A stretch of DNA of 64,000 bases. Origin: CAIKZJ01 sp964626015. Its GTDB lineage: Bacteria > Bacteroidota > Ignavibacteria > Tepidaquicellales > Tepidaquicellaceae. This document shows, piece after piece, positions 54,279-62,157 of the stretch. The stretch covers positions 5,372-69,371 of the forward strand of contig CAZVCC010000010.1 of the NCBI GenBank assembly GCA_964626015.1, in the 5' to 3' direction. The notes under the pieces were generated by a model. It did not search any database. It was given only the letters and a program-made list of their open reading frames with translations, and was not told the DNA's origin. The first letter of the stretch is position 1. Each line of letters opens with the position of its first letter. A program made the position numbers and the translations under genes.

Positions 54279-55613
54279 CTAAGGTCTAATCCTGTTTGGT
54301 CTTCTCGCAAACGGAATAGCTTCCCTTATGTGTTCGAGATTGCAAATCCAGCTAACCATTCTTTCGATACCGAGTCCGAAACCTGAATGAGGAACGCTGC
54401 CGTACCTTCTCAAATCAAGATACCAGCCAAATTCTTCCATTGGCAGATTGTGTTCTTTAATCCTCTCAAGAAGGAAATCAAGATTGTCTTCTCTCTGCGA
54501 GCCGCCTATGATTTCTCCGAATCCTTCGGGAGCAAGCACGTCAACACCGAGTGCAACTTTTGGATTTTCGGGGTCGCGTTTCATATAAAAAGCTTTTGCC
54601 TCCGAAGGCCAGCGGTGAACCATAACGGGTTTATCGTAATCTTCGACAATCGCCTCTTCATGCGGTGCGCCGAAATCCTCTCCCCACGGAAATGGACGTA
54701 TATGCTCTTCACCGTTTTCAGTTTTTCTGATTAATGGAATATCTTTCTTCCTCAGTATTTCAACTGCTTCATCATAAGTAACTCTCGGAAACGGTTTAAT
54801 AACCTTCTCAAGTTTTGAAAGGTCTCTTCCGAGAAAATCAAGTTCCTGTTTCTTATTCTTAATAACTCTCTGCACGACATATGAAAGAAAGTCTTCTATC
54901 AGGTTCATGTTATCGTCTATATCAAAGTAAGCCATTTCGGGCTCCATCATCCAGAACTCTGTAATGTGTCTTCTCGTCATTGAGTTCTCCGCTCTGAACG
55001 TTGGACCAAGGGTATAAACTTTACCTAAAGCAAGTGCGCCCGACTCTGCATAAAGCTGTCCCGACTGTGAAAGATACGCCTTGCCAAGGTCAAAGTAATC
55101 AGTCGAGAAAAGCGTTGACGTTCCCTCGCAGGCATTCGGTGTAAAAATCGGTGCATCAAAAAGTATAAACCCGTTATTGTACATATAGTCACGTATAGAC
55201 TGTATAATCTCATTCCTTACCCTCATAATAGCAGCCTGCTTTGGCGACCTCAGCCAGAGGTGCCTTCTGTCAGCAAGAAAATCAACTCCATGCTCTTTCG
55301 GAGTTATCGGATAAGGTTCGGCAATTGAAACTATCTCAAGACCGCTTACATGCAGCTCAAAAACATTTTCTTTCTTCGGATGCTTTGAAACAACACCTGT
55401 AACGATTACTGAAGATTCCTGCGTCAGCTTTCCGAAATCTTCCCATATCTTTTCGCTCACGCCGTTCTTGGCAACCACGCCCTGTATAAGCCCCGTACCG
55501 TCCCTGAACTCAGGAAACATAAGCTTTCCCGAAGAACGGATATTGTAAAGCCATCCTTTGATTGTAACTTCTTTGTCAACAAAGTCCGCTATCTTGTCTA
55601 TGTAAACCCACAT
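54279..55613 (-). CDS. asnS: Asparaginyl-tRNA synthetase
   Basis: A 444-residue class IIb aminoacyl-tRNA synthetase. The N-terminal OB-fold anticodon-binding domain covers residues 1-105 (VTIKGWLYNIRSSGKLMFPEFRDGTG). Motif 1 is near 140, motif 2 is GPTFRAENSMTRRHITEFWMMEPE (about 208-231), and motif 3 is FGLGIERMVSW near 415. GVDFLADRRHLWLRSP is typical of AsnRS. The end PFARRPNRIRP is the usual NRxxP-like tail. It is co-directional with DUF5683 and secG upstream (9 bp spacing). Confidence 0.95.
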   Translation of the reverse strand: MWVYIDKIADFVDKEVTIKGWLYNIRSSGKLMFPEFRDGTGLIQGVVAKNGVSEKIWEDFGKLTQESSVIVTGVVSKHPKKENVFELHVSGLEIVSIAEPYPITPKEHGVDFLADRRHLWLRSPKQAAIMRVRNEIIQSIRDYMYNNGFILFDAPIFTPNACEGTSTLFSTDYFDLGKAYLSQSGQLYAESGALALGKVYTLGPTFRAENSMTRRHITEFWMMEPEMAYFDIDDNMNLIEDFLSYVVQRVIKNKKQELDFLGRDLSKLEKVIKPFPRVTYDEAVEILRKKDIPLIRKTENGEEHIRPFPWGEDFGAPHEEAIVEDYDKPVMVHRWPSEAKAFYMKRDPENPKVALGVDVLAPEGFGEIIGGSQREDNLDFLLERIKEHNLPMEEFGWYLDLRRYGSVPHSGFGLGIERMVSWICNLEHIREAIPFARRPNRIRP

Positions 55614-55622
55614 AATATTATA

Positions 55623-56252
55623 TTATAAATTAATTTTTAAATTCATCAGGCTGGAGCTGCTTCCGATTCCCTGAACCTTAATCTTATCGCTTACATCAAA
55701 ATCAAATAAATGAGCATCAACATAAGCATCAACAAGATTTATCAGGTAAACCAGCCCTGCGTATAAATAAAACTGATCTCTCTGGTCTCTGTAAAATTCT
55801 CTCAGATTCTTATACCTCACATCACCGTTTGGGTTCTCGGGCGTCTGCGAGCTTGCGTATAAATCCCTGTAATCTATGTAACTGTTATTATTCTTAATAA
55901 TCTCGTAAGCAAAATATCCGCCAACTCCCCAGATAATCGGTATCTTCCAGTACGACTCATTGTAAAATTGACCTGCACCCGGCAGCACTGCCGAAAAAAG
56001 CATTGCCTTCGTAGGCGACCTTGTCATCTTAAACGTGTATACCGTATCCTTCTTCTTAATCGTATCCTTCAGTAAAAAATCATTCAGTTCATATCTTGAT
56101 TCGGGAAGAGTGCTCTTAAACAATCGCTCCTGCTGTGCAAACCCTGAACTACAGCTGAGTGTGAATACAAACAAACACCCCCAAATGAAAAAAGCATCCT
56201 GCGTCTGCAAGATGCTTTTAACAGGTTTCCCAAACTTTAGTCTATACTTCAA
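55623..56252 (-). CDS. DUF5683 membrane-associated protein
   Basis: A 209-residue protein of the DUF5683 family. The central block SPTKAMLFSAVLPGAGQFYNESYWKIPIIWGVGGYFAYEIIKNNNSYIDYRDLY is the family hallmark with a hydrophobic hairpin. The N-terminal part has a basic stretch followed by a hydrophobic segment ending CSSGFAQ, which looks like a signal peptide with a long n-region; a later start cannot be excluded. The function of DUF5683 is unknown. It lies between secG and asnS, all closely packed. Confidence 0.85.
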   Translation of the reverse strand: MKYRLKFGKPVKSILQTQDAFFIWGCLFVFTLSCSSGFAQQERLFKSTLPESRYELNDFLLKDTIKKKDTVYTFKMTRSPTKAMLFSAVLPGAGQFYNESYWKIPIIWGVGGYFAYEIIKNNNSYIDYRDLYASSQTPENPNGDVRYKNLREFYRDQRDQFYLYAGLVYLINLVDAYVDAHLFDFDVSDKIKVQGIGSSSSLMNLKINL

Positions 56253-56261
56253 GTTTCAATT

Positions 56262-56627
56262 CTATGGCGTATTTTGATTTTGCTGCTGATTCTGTTGTTC
56301 AACAGGCATTTGCTGCTGCTGATTCGGAACGTTTGGCGGCGGCAAGGTCTGTGACCCTGCATTCCTCTGAATTATACTCTCACTCGTACCACTTCCGCCC
56401 TTACTGATATAAAGATTCAGCAATAATGAACCTGCCAGAAAAATAACAGCCATTATAATCGTTGCCTTCGATAAAAAGTCTGAAGTCCTTCTTGCACCGA
56501 ACATTGTTGTTACACCCGTTCCTGCAATCGGTCCCACAAGACCGCTGCCCTTTGATGATTGTAAAAGCACCGCTATTGTCATAAAGATGCATACAAGCAC
56601 CAGAAATATTATAAGTATTGTAATCAT
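56262..56627 (-). CDS. secG: Preprotein translocase subunit SecG
   Basis: A 121-residue inner-membrane protein. The start ATG at 56627 is preferred over a TTG six bases upstream. It has two membrane helices (about 1-25 and 53-73) separated by the conserved SSKGSGLVGPIAGTGVTTMFGARRTSDFLSKAT. The tail is rich in Pro, Asn and Gln (QQQQMPVEQQNQQQNQNTP), longer than in E. coli SecG. It supports SecYEG-driven protein export. It heads the operon that runs through asnS to the ABC transporter. Confidence 0.92.
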   Translation of the reverse strand: MITILIIFLVLVCIFMTIAVLLQSSKGSGLVGPIAGTGVTTMFGARRTSDFLSKATIIMAVIFLAGSLLLNLYISKGGSGTSESIIQRNAGSQTLPPPNVPNQQQQMPVEQQNQQQNQNTP

Positions 56628-56786
56628 AATCAATAAAGATATAACTAAAATACGATTTTTTCAAGCCATAATTGCAATATCCGCCCGGCTAAAAAGCAAC
56701 ATATTAGTTTTCAATAAGTATCATAAAAAACATGCTGTTATCCCTCACACTGTTATCCCTTCTTAAGCTCTACTTGGCAATTAGTA

Positions 56787-57135
56787 ATTTAGTGGTAAAA
56801 ACTTTTGTCCTTCACAAGTTACGAGTCACAGTTCACGAATCACTGTTATTATCCCACTGCGCTCTCTGCGCCCGAGTTGCAGATCCGCCGTCTCATTGGG
56901 CGGACGGTTAAATGTTCTTGCTCTTAGCAATAGATCAAATCTTTTCTTAGTGTTCTTGTGAACTTAGTGGTGAAAGTCTTTTGCTCTTATCAATAAAATA
57001 AATCTTATCTCTGTGTTCTCCGTGAACCAATTCTTAAAAATCTCTGTGAACTCTGTGCATTCTGTGGTTAAAAGCTCTTGCTCTTATAAATAAATTAATC
57101 TCAGTAGTGAAAAACTCTTGCTCTTATCAATATCA
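56787..57135. repeat. Dispersed intergenic repeat, block B
   Basis: A string of imperfect repeats of words such as CTCTGTGAACTCTGTG, GTGGTTAAAAGCTCTTGCTC, CTTAGTGGTGAAAG and TGCGCTCTCTGCGCCC, plus ACGAGTCACAGTTCACGAATC. It is the same degenerate family as blocks A and C. CTCTTGCTCTTA (or near variants) occurs about four times. Confidence 0.75.
56884..56904. repeat. Palindrome with TCCGCC/GGCGGA arms
   Basis: TCCGCC and GGCGGA arms around a 9-nt loop, inside repeat block B. The TCCGC/GCGGA core is shared with the in-frame palindromes at 16903-16916 and 20539-20552. Confidence 0.45.
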
Positions 57136-57193
57136 TTTTCATTTCAAAATTCTTTTATTTGCATTAATTTTACACAAACAAACTTGATTGGAT

Positions 57194-58432
57194 ATGAAAA
57201 AGTTAATTTTCCCCAAAGTAATTTTAATACTCTTATCATTACTATTATTCTCATGCGAAAGCACTGTCGTTAATACAGGCAATCCAAATTACGACAAGGT
57301 GTTCAGAGCGGTTGACAGCATCCGCCAGTCGCTCCAGTCTTCTACAGGCAAAACCATTCATTCGTTAAATCTTCTTATTAGTACTCCTGCTGAGGAAATA
57401 TTCGTTTCTTCCGTGCCCGCAGGCGGTACGCCGATTACAAAGAACACATACTTCCGCTTTGCGAGCAATACGAAGAATATGACTGCCGCCGCTGTACTGA
57501 ACATGCAGGAAGACGGCTGGCTGAACATTTCTGACCATATTGTTGATATGATTCCCGGCAGCACTTCACCATACGTACCTGCTCTTCCCTCATGGAATAT
57601 CCCTTATAAAAATCAAATAACAATCGAACAGCTCCTTAAGCACAGCGCCGGTGTTTATGACCTTTCGAATGATACAGTTCCCGGCTTGGGTGGAATGTCT
57701 TATGTCGATTACGTCGAAAGTCTCGACCCGAACCATCAGTTTGCAGTAGGCGAATTTGCAAACCAGCTGAGGGTGAACAATCTTTCATCCTTTCCTCCGG
57801 GCACAAATCACAGCTACTCCAATACAGGCTTTGCAATACTGAGCGAAATAATTGCTCGTGTTTATTCGGTTCGCAAAGGTACGGCAAAAGTCTATTCAGA
57901 TTACTTGTACGATTATTTATTCGGCGGCTCTTCGCCCGTTCCTCTTCCTGTAACATTTCCCTATCTGGCAACTCATCAGTCCATGCCTCCGCCCTTTGTT
58001 TCAAGCACTGAATACCTGCAAAGCGGTGGTGTAAAAACTTTCACAAACTGCAACATGAGCGCTAACGTCGGAGAGGGAAATGGATATGGTACCATGAACC
58101 ACCTGAACATCTACATACGCTCATTAATGACAGGTTCAAATATACTGACGCCCGCAAGCCTGAATTTAATGAAAACAGATATCTCTCCCGGCTCAACTAA
58201 CTATGCACTCGGCTGCGCTTTAATACAAAACCTCGGATACGGACATACAGGCTCAACCCACGGATACCTCTCTGCAATGTTCTACGACCCTCAGACAGGC
58301 GTTTCCGTTATATGCATGATACCTGTATGGGATTTTTCAAACGGAATGGTTTCATACACAAATGTTAACACAGCAATGTTCATGGCGTGTTATGCAGCCC
58401 GTTCCGCACTCGGCTATCCGGGTCTGCCGTAA
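57194..58432 (+). CDS. Serine beta-lactamase/D-Ala-D-Ala peptidase-like lipoprotein
   Basis: The ATG at 57194 gives 412 residues; an upstream TTG is less likely. A type II signal ends at LLFSCES. The beta-lactamase-fold domain has the catalytic triad motifs: Ser91-Asn-Thr-Lys94 (in RFASNTKNMTAAAVLN), Tyr208-Ser-Asn210 (in NHSYSNTGFAIL) and His351-Thr-Gly353 (in GHTGSTHGY). IEQLLKHSAGVYDLSND is typical of class C-like serine hydrolases. It is more likely an envelope esterase or peptidase than a true antibiotic-resistance enzyme. Monocistronic, flanked by repeat blocks. Confidence 0.88.
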   Translation: MKKLIFPKVILILLSLLLFSCESTVVNTGNPNYDKVFRAVDSIRQSLQSSTGKTIHSLNLLISTPAEEIFVSSVPAGGTPITKNTYFRFASNTKNMTAAAVLNMQEDGWLNISDHIVDMIPGSTSPYVPALPSWNIPYKNQITIEQLLKHSAGVYDLSNDTVPGLGGMSYVDYVESLDPNHQFAVGEFANQLRVNNLSSFPPGTNHSYSNTGFAILSEIIARVYSVRKGTAKVYSDYLYDYLFGGSSPVPLPVTFPYLATHQSMPPPFVSSTEYLQSGGVKTFTNCNMSANVGEGNGYGTMNHLNIYIRSLMTGSNILTPASLNLMKTDISPGSTNYALGCALIQNLGYGHTGSTHGYLSAMFYDPQTGVSVICMIPVWDFSNGMVSYTNVNTAMFMACYAARSALGYPGLP

Positions 58433-58455
58433 ACGATAAGCAAATTCTAATATTA

Positions 58456-58636
58456 ACTTTGTGTGCTCAGTAATTTTCTCAGTGCTCTCAGAAAACCAAT
58501 TCCGAAAAAATCTCTGCGCTCTTTGCGCCCTGCGGTTTAATGCTCTTAGAAATAATACAAATCTTTCCTCTGTGGCCTCAGTGAACTCAGTATTGAAAAA
58601 TCTTAGTGGTGAAAAATCTCTTGTTCTTAACAATAT
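58456..58636. repeat. Dispersed intergenic repeat, block C
   Basis: Same family as blocks A and B: CTCAGTGCTCTCAGAAAAC, CTCTGCGCTCTTTGCGCCCTG, CTCTGTGGCCTCAGTGAACTC and CTTAGTGGTGAAAAATCTC. It fills the gap between the beta-lactamase-like gene and the terminator of the next gene. Confidence 0.75.
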
Positions 58637-58670
58637 AAAAAGCAGGTCTGCCCTTCACGAACAGACCCGC
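58637..58670 (-). terminator. Rho-independent terminator of the minus-strand gene
   Basis: Read on the minus strand, GCGGGTCTG pairs with CAGACCTGC (9 bp with one G-T pair; plus-strand 58662-58670 and 58642-58650) around an 11-nt loop, followed by TTTTT. It lies 13 bp after the stop of the DUF6266-like gene. Confidence 0.85.
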
Positions 58671-58683
58671 TCTTCTCTACTCC

Positions 58684-59370
58684 TTAGGCATTAAAACCCT
58701 TGGAATAATGCACCGCCTTACCGTTCTCGTCAAGTGTAACAAGAGCAAGATAAGTCAGATGTGTATCAAACAATGAATATACTTCACTGTCCTGATCGGC
58801 AAGTGTAATCGAAAAACTCAGCGGATTAGCTAAGTTCAAAACTACATTCCCCGACTTCAACGGAATAAATACCATCTTCGGAAGCGTATCCATCGTCGCA
58901 TCAGTATTCTTTATAACCGCAGCAAGCTGAATGTACTTCTCAACCGCTGTGTCAATATTTGCATTCGTGCCTATTGGATCTATCGCAACGCTTACCGATG
59001 TCCCGTCAACCGTTACACTGGTAGTTGTCACGTCAAACCCGAAAAGCTGTGGTACAAGCTTAGCAGTTGCCGTCACGTCAGTTGATGTAACGTACGGATA
59101 GCTTGCTTTAAATATACCATTGAAAGGCGACATGGTTTCTGGTGTTGATTCATCCCATAAGCTCTTCAATGATGGTATTGCGTTTACTGCCTGCGAGTAC
59201 TTTGCAGTTATACCGAATCTGTTTCTGCGGTTAACTGAATTTGTGTCCGTGCCGGGCATATACGAAACAGGTCTTGTTCCGATTATTACCCTGCCGTCTT
59301 TATAACGAAACAGTATATCACCGACTGCTCCGCTCGGTAGTCCTAAGACTGCTTTATTTAGTATTCCCAT
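58684..59370 (-). CDS. DUF6266-like protein of unknown function
   Basis: A 228-residue protein without a signal peptide. The first 50 residues, MGILNKAVLGLPSGAVGDILFRYKDGRVIIGTRPVSY and NSVNRRNRFG, resemble the start of DUF6266-type proteins of Bacteroidetes (Gly-rich start, then a GKVG-like turn and R-P). The rest is beta-rich and Thr/Val-rich, with YLALVTLDENGKAVHYSKGF at the end. Such proteins often sit near phage-like or secretion islands, but no structural gene is nearby here. It starts the accessory end of the window and has its own terminator. Confidence 0.55.
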   Translation of the reverse strand: MGILNKAVLGLPSGAVGDILFRYKDGRVIIGTRPVSYMPGTDTNSVNRRNRFGITAKYSQAVNAIPSLKSLWDESTPETMSPFNGIFKASYPYVTSTDVTATAKLVPQLFGFDVTTTSVTVDGTSVSVAIDPIGTNANIDTAVEKYIQLAAVIKNTDATMDTLPKMVFIPLKSGNVVLNLANPLSFSITLADQDSEVYSLFDTHLTYLALVTLDENGKAVHYSKGFNA

Positions 59371-59542
59371 GATTTCACTGTTTTAATTTACTGATTTCAC
59401 TGTTTTATTTTTGCCGTCTAAAAAGGCTTTTTTTCTGAAACCATGCTTATCATTTTCCATGGTCATGAGTCAGCATTTTCTCATCCCTTACCTTTCATCC
59501 GGCTTAGCTTTTGCCTCATTTTCCGAAGCAAAAATCCTTCTT

Positions 59543-59716
59543 TTAGCTAAAGAATAGCCTCATCGTAAAGTAAGCCATAAGCATTGCAATCCAGAGCCAG
59601 GCAAGTACAAAATACGTGTTGCCTATTAAGTCTGTCCAGTTTATCCCTGGCTTATCGCTTATTTTCTTAGCTGTTAATCCCCCTGTATCAGAGGATATTT
59701 CGTTGTTGTTTTTCAT
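59543..59716 (-). CDS. 57-residue single-span membrane protein
   Basis: A short gene read from ATG at 59716 to TAA at 59543. It has one of the best ribosome binding sites of the window (AGGAGAAAAG right before the ATG). The product begins MKNNNEISSDTGGLTAKKIS, then DKPGINWTDLIGNTY, a membrane helix YFVLAWLWIAMLMAYFTM near residues 35-52, and a short tail RLFFS. No family recognised. It stands alone, 170 bp upstream of the DUF6266-like gene on the same strand. Confidence 0.65.
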   Translation of the reverse strand: MKNNNEISSDTGGLTAKKISDKPGINWTDLIGNTYFVLAWLWIAMLMAYFTMRLFFS

Positions 59717-59956
59717 TCTTTTCTCCTGATAAATGAGATATAATTTTTATTTAATACCCCTTATTTCTTGGGAAAAAGGAGCTGTTATCATTCTTCACTT
59801 CCATTTTTGTATCCTTAAAATACCTTATAAAATTATGGTATATATTTTCAAAAGTCAAGTCATATTTTCGTAAACCCTTATTCTCTTCCCGAATTTCTAA
59901 CTGTTAATTTAAATCTAAATTGCTGATTTTTGATAAATCTATAAACTTTATCTGTT
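59717..59956. other. Divergent intergenic region
   Basis: About 240 bp of AT-rich DNA between the small membrane gene and the 312-residue unknown gene. It must hold promoters for both directions. No hairpin or repeat of note is seen. Confidence 0.4.
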
Positions 59957-60895
59957 ATGAAAGAGAATTACGAGAAAAACATCAAGGGATATATGAGTTT
60001 TGATAAGATGATCCAGAAATTTGAAAAATATAGAAAGAATGGTGCAGATGACAAATCATACAATGAGTTTTTATTACAGGAAATATTTCACAATAAAACC
60101 AAGCTATTCGAAAAGTATTTGAAGCATAAATTAAAAAAGGAAAAAGAAAATTATAAAATAAATGCTTATAATAACCTTCTTGACCTTTGTAAAGGTGAAT
60201 ATTCTGATGATACGTTTTCTAAATATACAACATATACATATAATAAAGCTAAAGATGTTTTGATCGATTTTCACTCTTATAAGGATAGGCATTATGCAAG
60301 ATATATAGGAATCCTCCTCAAAGATATCAAAAAACACGATTCCTTAATTAAAATCGCAGAATATTTCTACGAGTATCTTTCATTCCCTTCCAAAGATTTC
60401 AAAAAAATGTGCACTCTTAAGTTTACTAATAAATTTGTTACTGAAAACATCCTTAAAATCTTTAATAGCTTGCATACTTTCTACTATAAGCAAAACAATA
60501 AGTTAATAAAAGAATTTACTCGTGTAAACTCAAAGTATGCAAAGACACCTGAGGAAGAGGGTGATATGATGGATAATTTTATTGATTTGAAAGATGAATT
60601 ACATTCCCTTGATGCTAAAAACAAAAATCTTAAAGTAATTATTAAACAAAAGCATGAAGCATTGCTAAAAAGAAATCGTGGTAAATGGAAAGAAGAAATT
60701 GATTTGGCCAATGAAATGTACTATAACAAAGTAACAAAATCATACATTGCTGCAATCCGAAAACTTGTAAATACCAGAGCTACCGAAACAATCAGAACAA
60801 CTCTTGATGATGGTACCTCACCTAAATCCGTTATTGAAGATATAAATCAAGCCCGTAAAAGAGAAAACCGCAAAAAACTTAATAAAAGAAACTAA
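59957..60895 (+). CDS. Charged helical protein of unknown function
   Basis: A 312-residue soluble protein, very rich in Lys, Asn, Tyr and Glu and low in Gly and Pro, so probably all helical. The C-terminal half (about 190-260) has a Lys/Glu/Leu pattern that suggests a coiled coil; the last 25 residues (DINQARKRENRKKLNKRN) are strongly basic and could bind nucleic acid. Codon use is more AT-rich than in the housekeeping genes, a sign of transfer. It is the first of five plus-strand genes that end in a helicase. I do not recognise a family. Confidence 0.6.
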   Translation: MKENYEKNIKGYMSFDKMIQKFEKYRKNGADDKSYNEFLLQEIFHNKTKLFEKYLKHKLKKEKENYKINAYNNLLDLCKGEYSDDTFSKYTTYTYNKAKDVLIDFHSYKDRHYARYIGILLKDIKKHDSLIKIAEYFYEYLSFPSKDFKKMCTLKFTNKFVTENILKIFNSLHTFYYKQNNKLIKEFTRVNSKYAKTPEEEGDMMDNFIDLKDELHSLDAKNKNLKVIIKQKHEALLKRNRGKWKEEIDLANEMYYNKVTKSYIAAIRKLVNTRATETIRTTLDDGTSPKSVIEDINQARKRENRKKLNKRN

Positions 60896-60897
60896 AA

Positions 60898-60917
60898 AAG
60901 GGACACTTTTGTCCCTT
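60898..60917 (+). terminator. Hairpin after the 312-residue unknown gene
   Basis: AAGGGACA at 60898-60905 pairs with TGTCCCTT at 60910-60917 around CTTT, 2 bp after the stop. There is no T tract on the plus strand, so it may stop transcription weakly or protect the mRNA end. Confidence 0.55.
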
Positions 60918-61107
60918 CAAAAATGAATCCATCCCTTTATTTCCTGTTTTTCCATCTATAAATTACCGCAGTTTTTTGACAATGTTGTCTGAATGATATA
61001 GGCAGATATGAAGAGTTTGTGTTGCCGGCAAAAAACATGATGTACAAATCCTTCATCAAATCTTCAGCGCATTGGCTCAAAGACATTTTAAAAATTAATT
61101 AAACAAA

Positions 61108-61413
61108 ATGAAATCAAAGAAGCAAAAGAAAGTAATTAAGTCAAAAGAATTAGACTTAGACCTGTATGAAGCAATATCTCATGCAAGAGGTTTTATAGAT
61201 TTGTTTTATCTTTATGATTTATACAAATCTTATATAGAGGATGATTGGGAACTTAAAGACAAATATGAAGATATGCGTTATTTGTTCCTTCGTCGTGAAC
61301 ACGAAAAGGGTCGAAAGGACCCGATTAGAGAGTTTGAAATAACTTCAAGGGTTTTTATTTCAAACATGCCAATGAATATTTCAAACAAGAAAGGAGTTAT
61401 TGATGAAAAATGA
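61108..61413 (+). CDS. Small protein of unknown function
   Basis: A 101-residue soluble protein with a basic start (KSKKQKKVIKSKELDLDLYE), a Tyr/Asp-rich middle (FIDLFYLYDLYKSYIEDDW) and KYEDMRYLFLRREHEKGRKDP. No family recognised. The end overlaps the next gene, whose ribosome binding site AAAGGAG lies inside this coding region, so the two are translated together. Probably part of the mobile replication region. Confidence 0.6.
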   Translation: MKSKKQKKVIKSKELDLDLYEAISHARGFIDLFYLYDLYKSYIEDDWELKDKYEDMRYLFLRREHEKGRKDPIREFEITSRVFISNMPMNISNKKGVIDEK

Positions 61414-61660
61414 CAATGAAGTTAACTTGTCAGATGAAGAAATGGTAAAGTTCTTCAAAAGCGATGAATTTATACCGCTTGTTCCTGAAAACCCGGTATC
61501 TCCAAAAATATTTGAAGATATTGCAAATTTAAAATCCTTGGTAGAGCTGGAAAGATTCTACGAGGATAACAAAAACATCTTTGATCGCTTTGAAACACCT
61601 CGTTTGTTTCTCGAAAACCAGCGTAAAATATTGTTGGAAAATCGTGAAATCGGGGAATAG
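61403..61660 (+). CDS. Small acidic protein of unknown function
   Basis: The ATG at 61403 is preferred because AAAGGAG ends six bases upstream, giving 85 residues and an 11-bp overlap with the previous gene. The product is acidic: NLSDEEMVKFFKSDEFIPLVPENPVSP, then LKSLVELERFYEDNKNIFDRFETPRLFLENQRK. No family recognised. It is followed by 130 bp with small dyads before the replication genes. Confidence 0.6.
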   Translation: MKNDNEVNLSDEEMVKFFKSDEFIPLVPENPVSPKIFEDIANLKSLVELERFYEDNKNIFDRFETPRLFLENQRKILLENREIGE

Positions 61661-61790
61661 TTAATCCTAAGTCTTAATTGCATCGGTGCACAGGTGCAGT
61701 TAATGCTCTGGGGTAGATACACTATGTGTCTTGTACTGGTTACACTAAGCGTAACAGTAATAAGATAATTAATAACATAAATAAACTAAA
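61661..61790. promoter_or_regulatory. Possible operator region before replication genes
   Basis: The 130-bp gap contains GTTAC-ACTAAGC-GTAAC at 61739-61755 and overlapping TGCATCGGTGCACAGGTGCA words near 61680-61698. These dyads lie just upstream of the HTH protein and may be its binding sites or an origin region. This is inference from position. Confidence 0.35.
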
Positions 61791-62156
61791 ATGAATATTA
61801 AACAAAATGAAAAAGTCTTCGAACGGATAAAAACAGTCCTTGAAGATCCCGAGTTAAAAAACTTAGATAAGCTCGTGTTCTGTGCATTAATTACCTTTAA
61901 CGGAAGAGGTAAAATGTTTCCTTCTCGTAATAAAATAGCAGAACGTTTGCGTATGAAACGTGTTGGCAGCATATCTAAATCTGTTTCCGCTCTCAGCAAA
62001 AAACACATTGATGTGTTTAAAGAGCAGGGCAAAAGTAATAAATATAGATTTAAGCAAAGTCTTTTTAGCATTGAGGAAAATTCAGAAACTAAAGTCCTCT
62101 ATGATAAAAGCGGAATACCTTTTATTAAACATAAACGTAAACCTAAATTAAAATAA
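61791..62156 (+). CDS. Winged-helix replication-type protein (HTH_36-like)
   Basis: A 121-residue DNA-binding protein. The core KLVFCALITFNGRGKMFPSRNKIAERLRMKRVGSISKSVSAL is the pattern of the HTH_36/phage-replisome N-terminal winged helix, in which a growth-dependent first helix is followed by a PSxxxIAExL recognition unit. The C-terminus is basic. In phages and integrative elements such proteins act as replication initiators or helicase loaders. It is 1 bp ahead of the helicase gene, which supports that role. Confidence 0.75.
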   Translation: MNIKQNEKVFERIKTVLEDPELKNLDKLVFCALITFNGRGKMFPSRNKIAERLRMKRVGSISKSVSALSKKHIDVFKEQGKSNKYRFKQSLFSIEENSETKVLYDKSGIPFIKHKRKPKLK

Positions 62157-62157
62157 A

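Larger units (their letters stand above)
56634..57193. other. Gene-free region filled with dispersed repeats
   Basis: About 560 bp between the divergent secG and beta-lactamase-like genes. The first 150 bp are AT-rich and must hold the secG promoter. Most of the rest is the degenerate repeat block B (listed separately), so any promoter for the lipoprotein gene lies in the last 60 bp. No RNA gene or reading frame is recognised. Confidence 0.6.

Noticed and set aside
57194..58432. Antibiotic-resistance beta-lactamase
   Set aside because: The motifs fit the wide class C-like serine hydrolase group, and a lipoprotein anchor with no resistance context speaks for an envelope hydrolase.
58684..59370. 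Phage tail or capsid protein
   Set aside because: Only a resemblance of the N-terminus to DUF6266-type proteins is visible and no other structural phage gene is near.
60898..60917. Standard rho-independent terminator
   Set aside because: The stem is good, but the T tract is on the wrong strand, so it is listed only as a hairpin with lower confidence.
61108..61660. Possible toxin-antitoxin pair (two small overlapping genes)
   Set aside because: Neither product shows a known toxin or antitoxin fold; both look like small accessory proteins of the replication region. Overlap alone is not enough.
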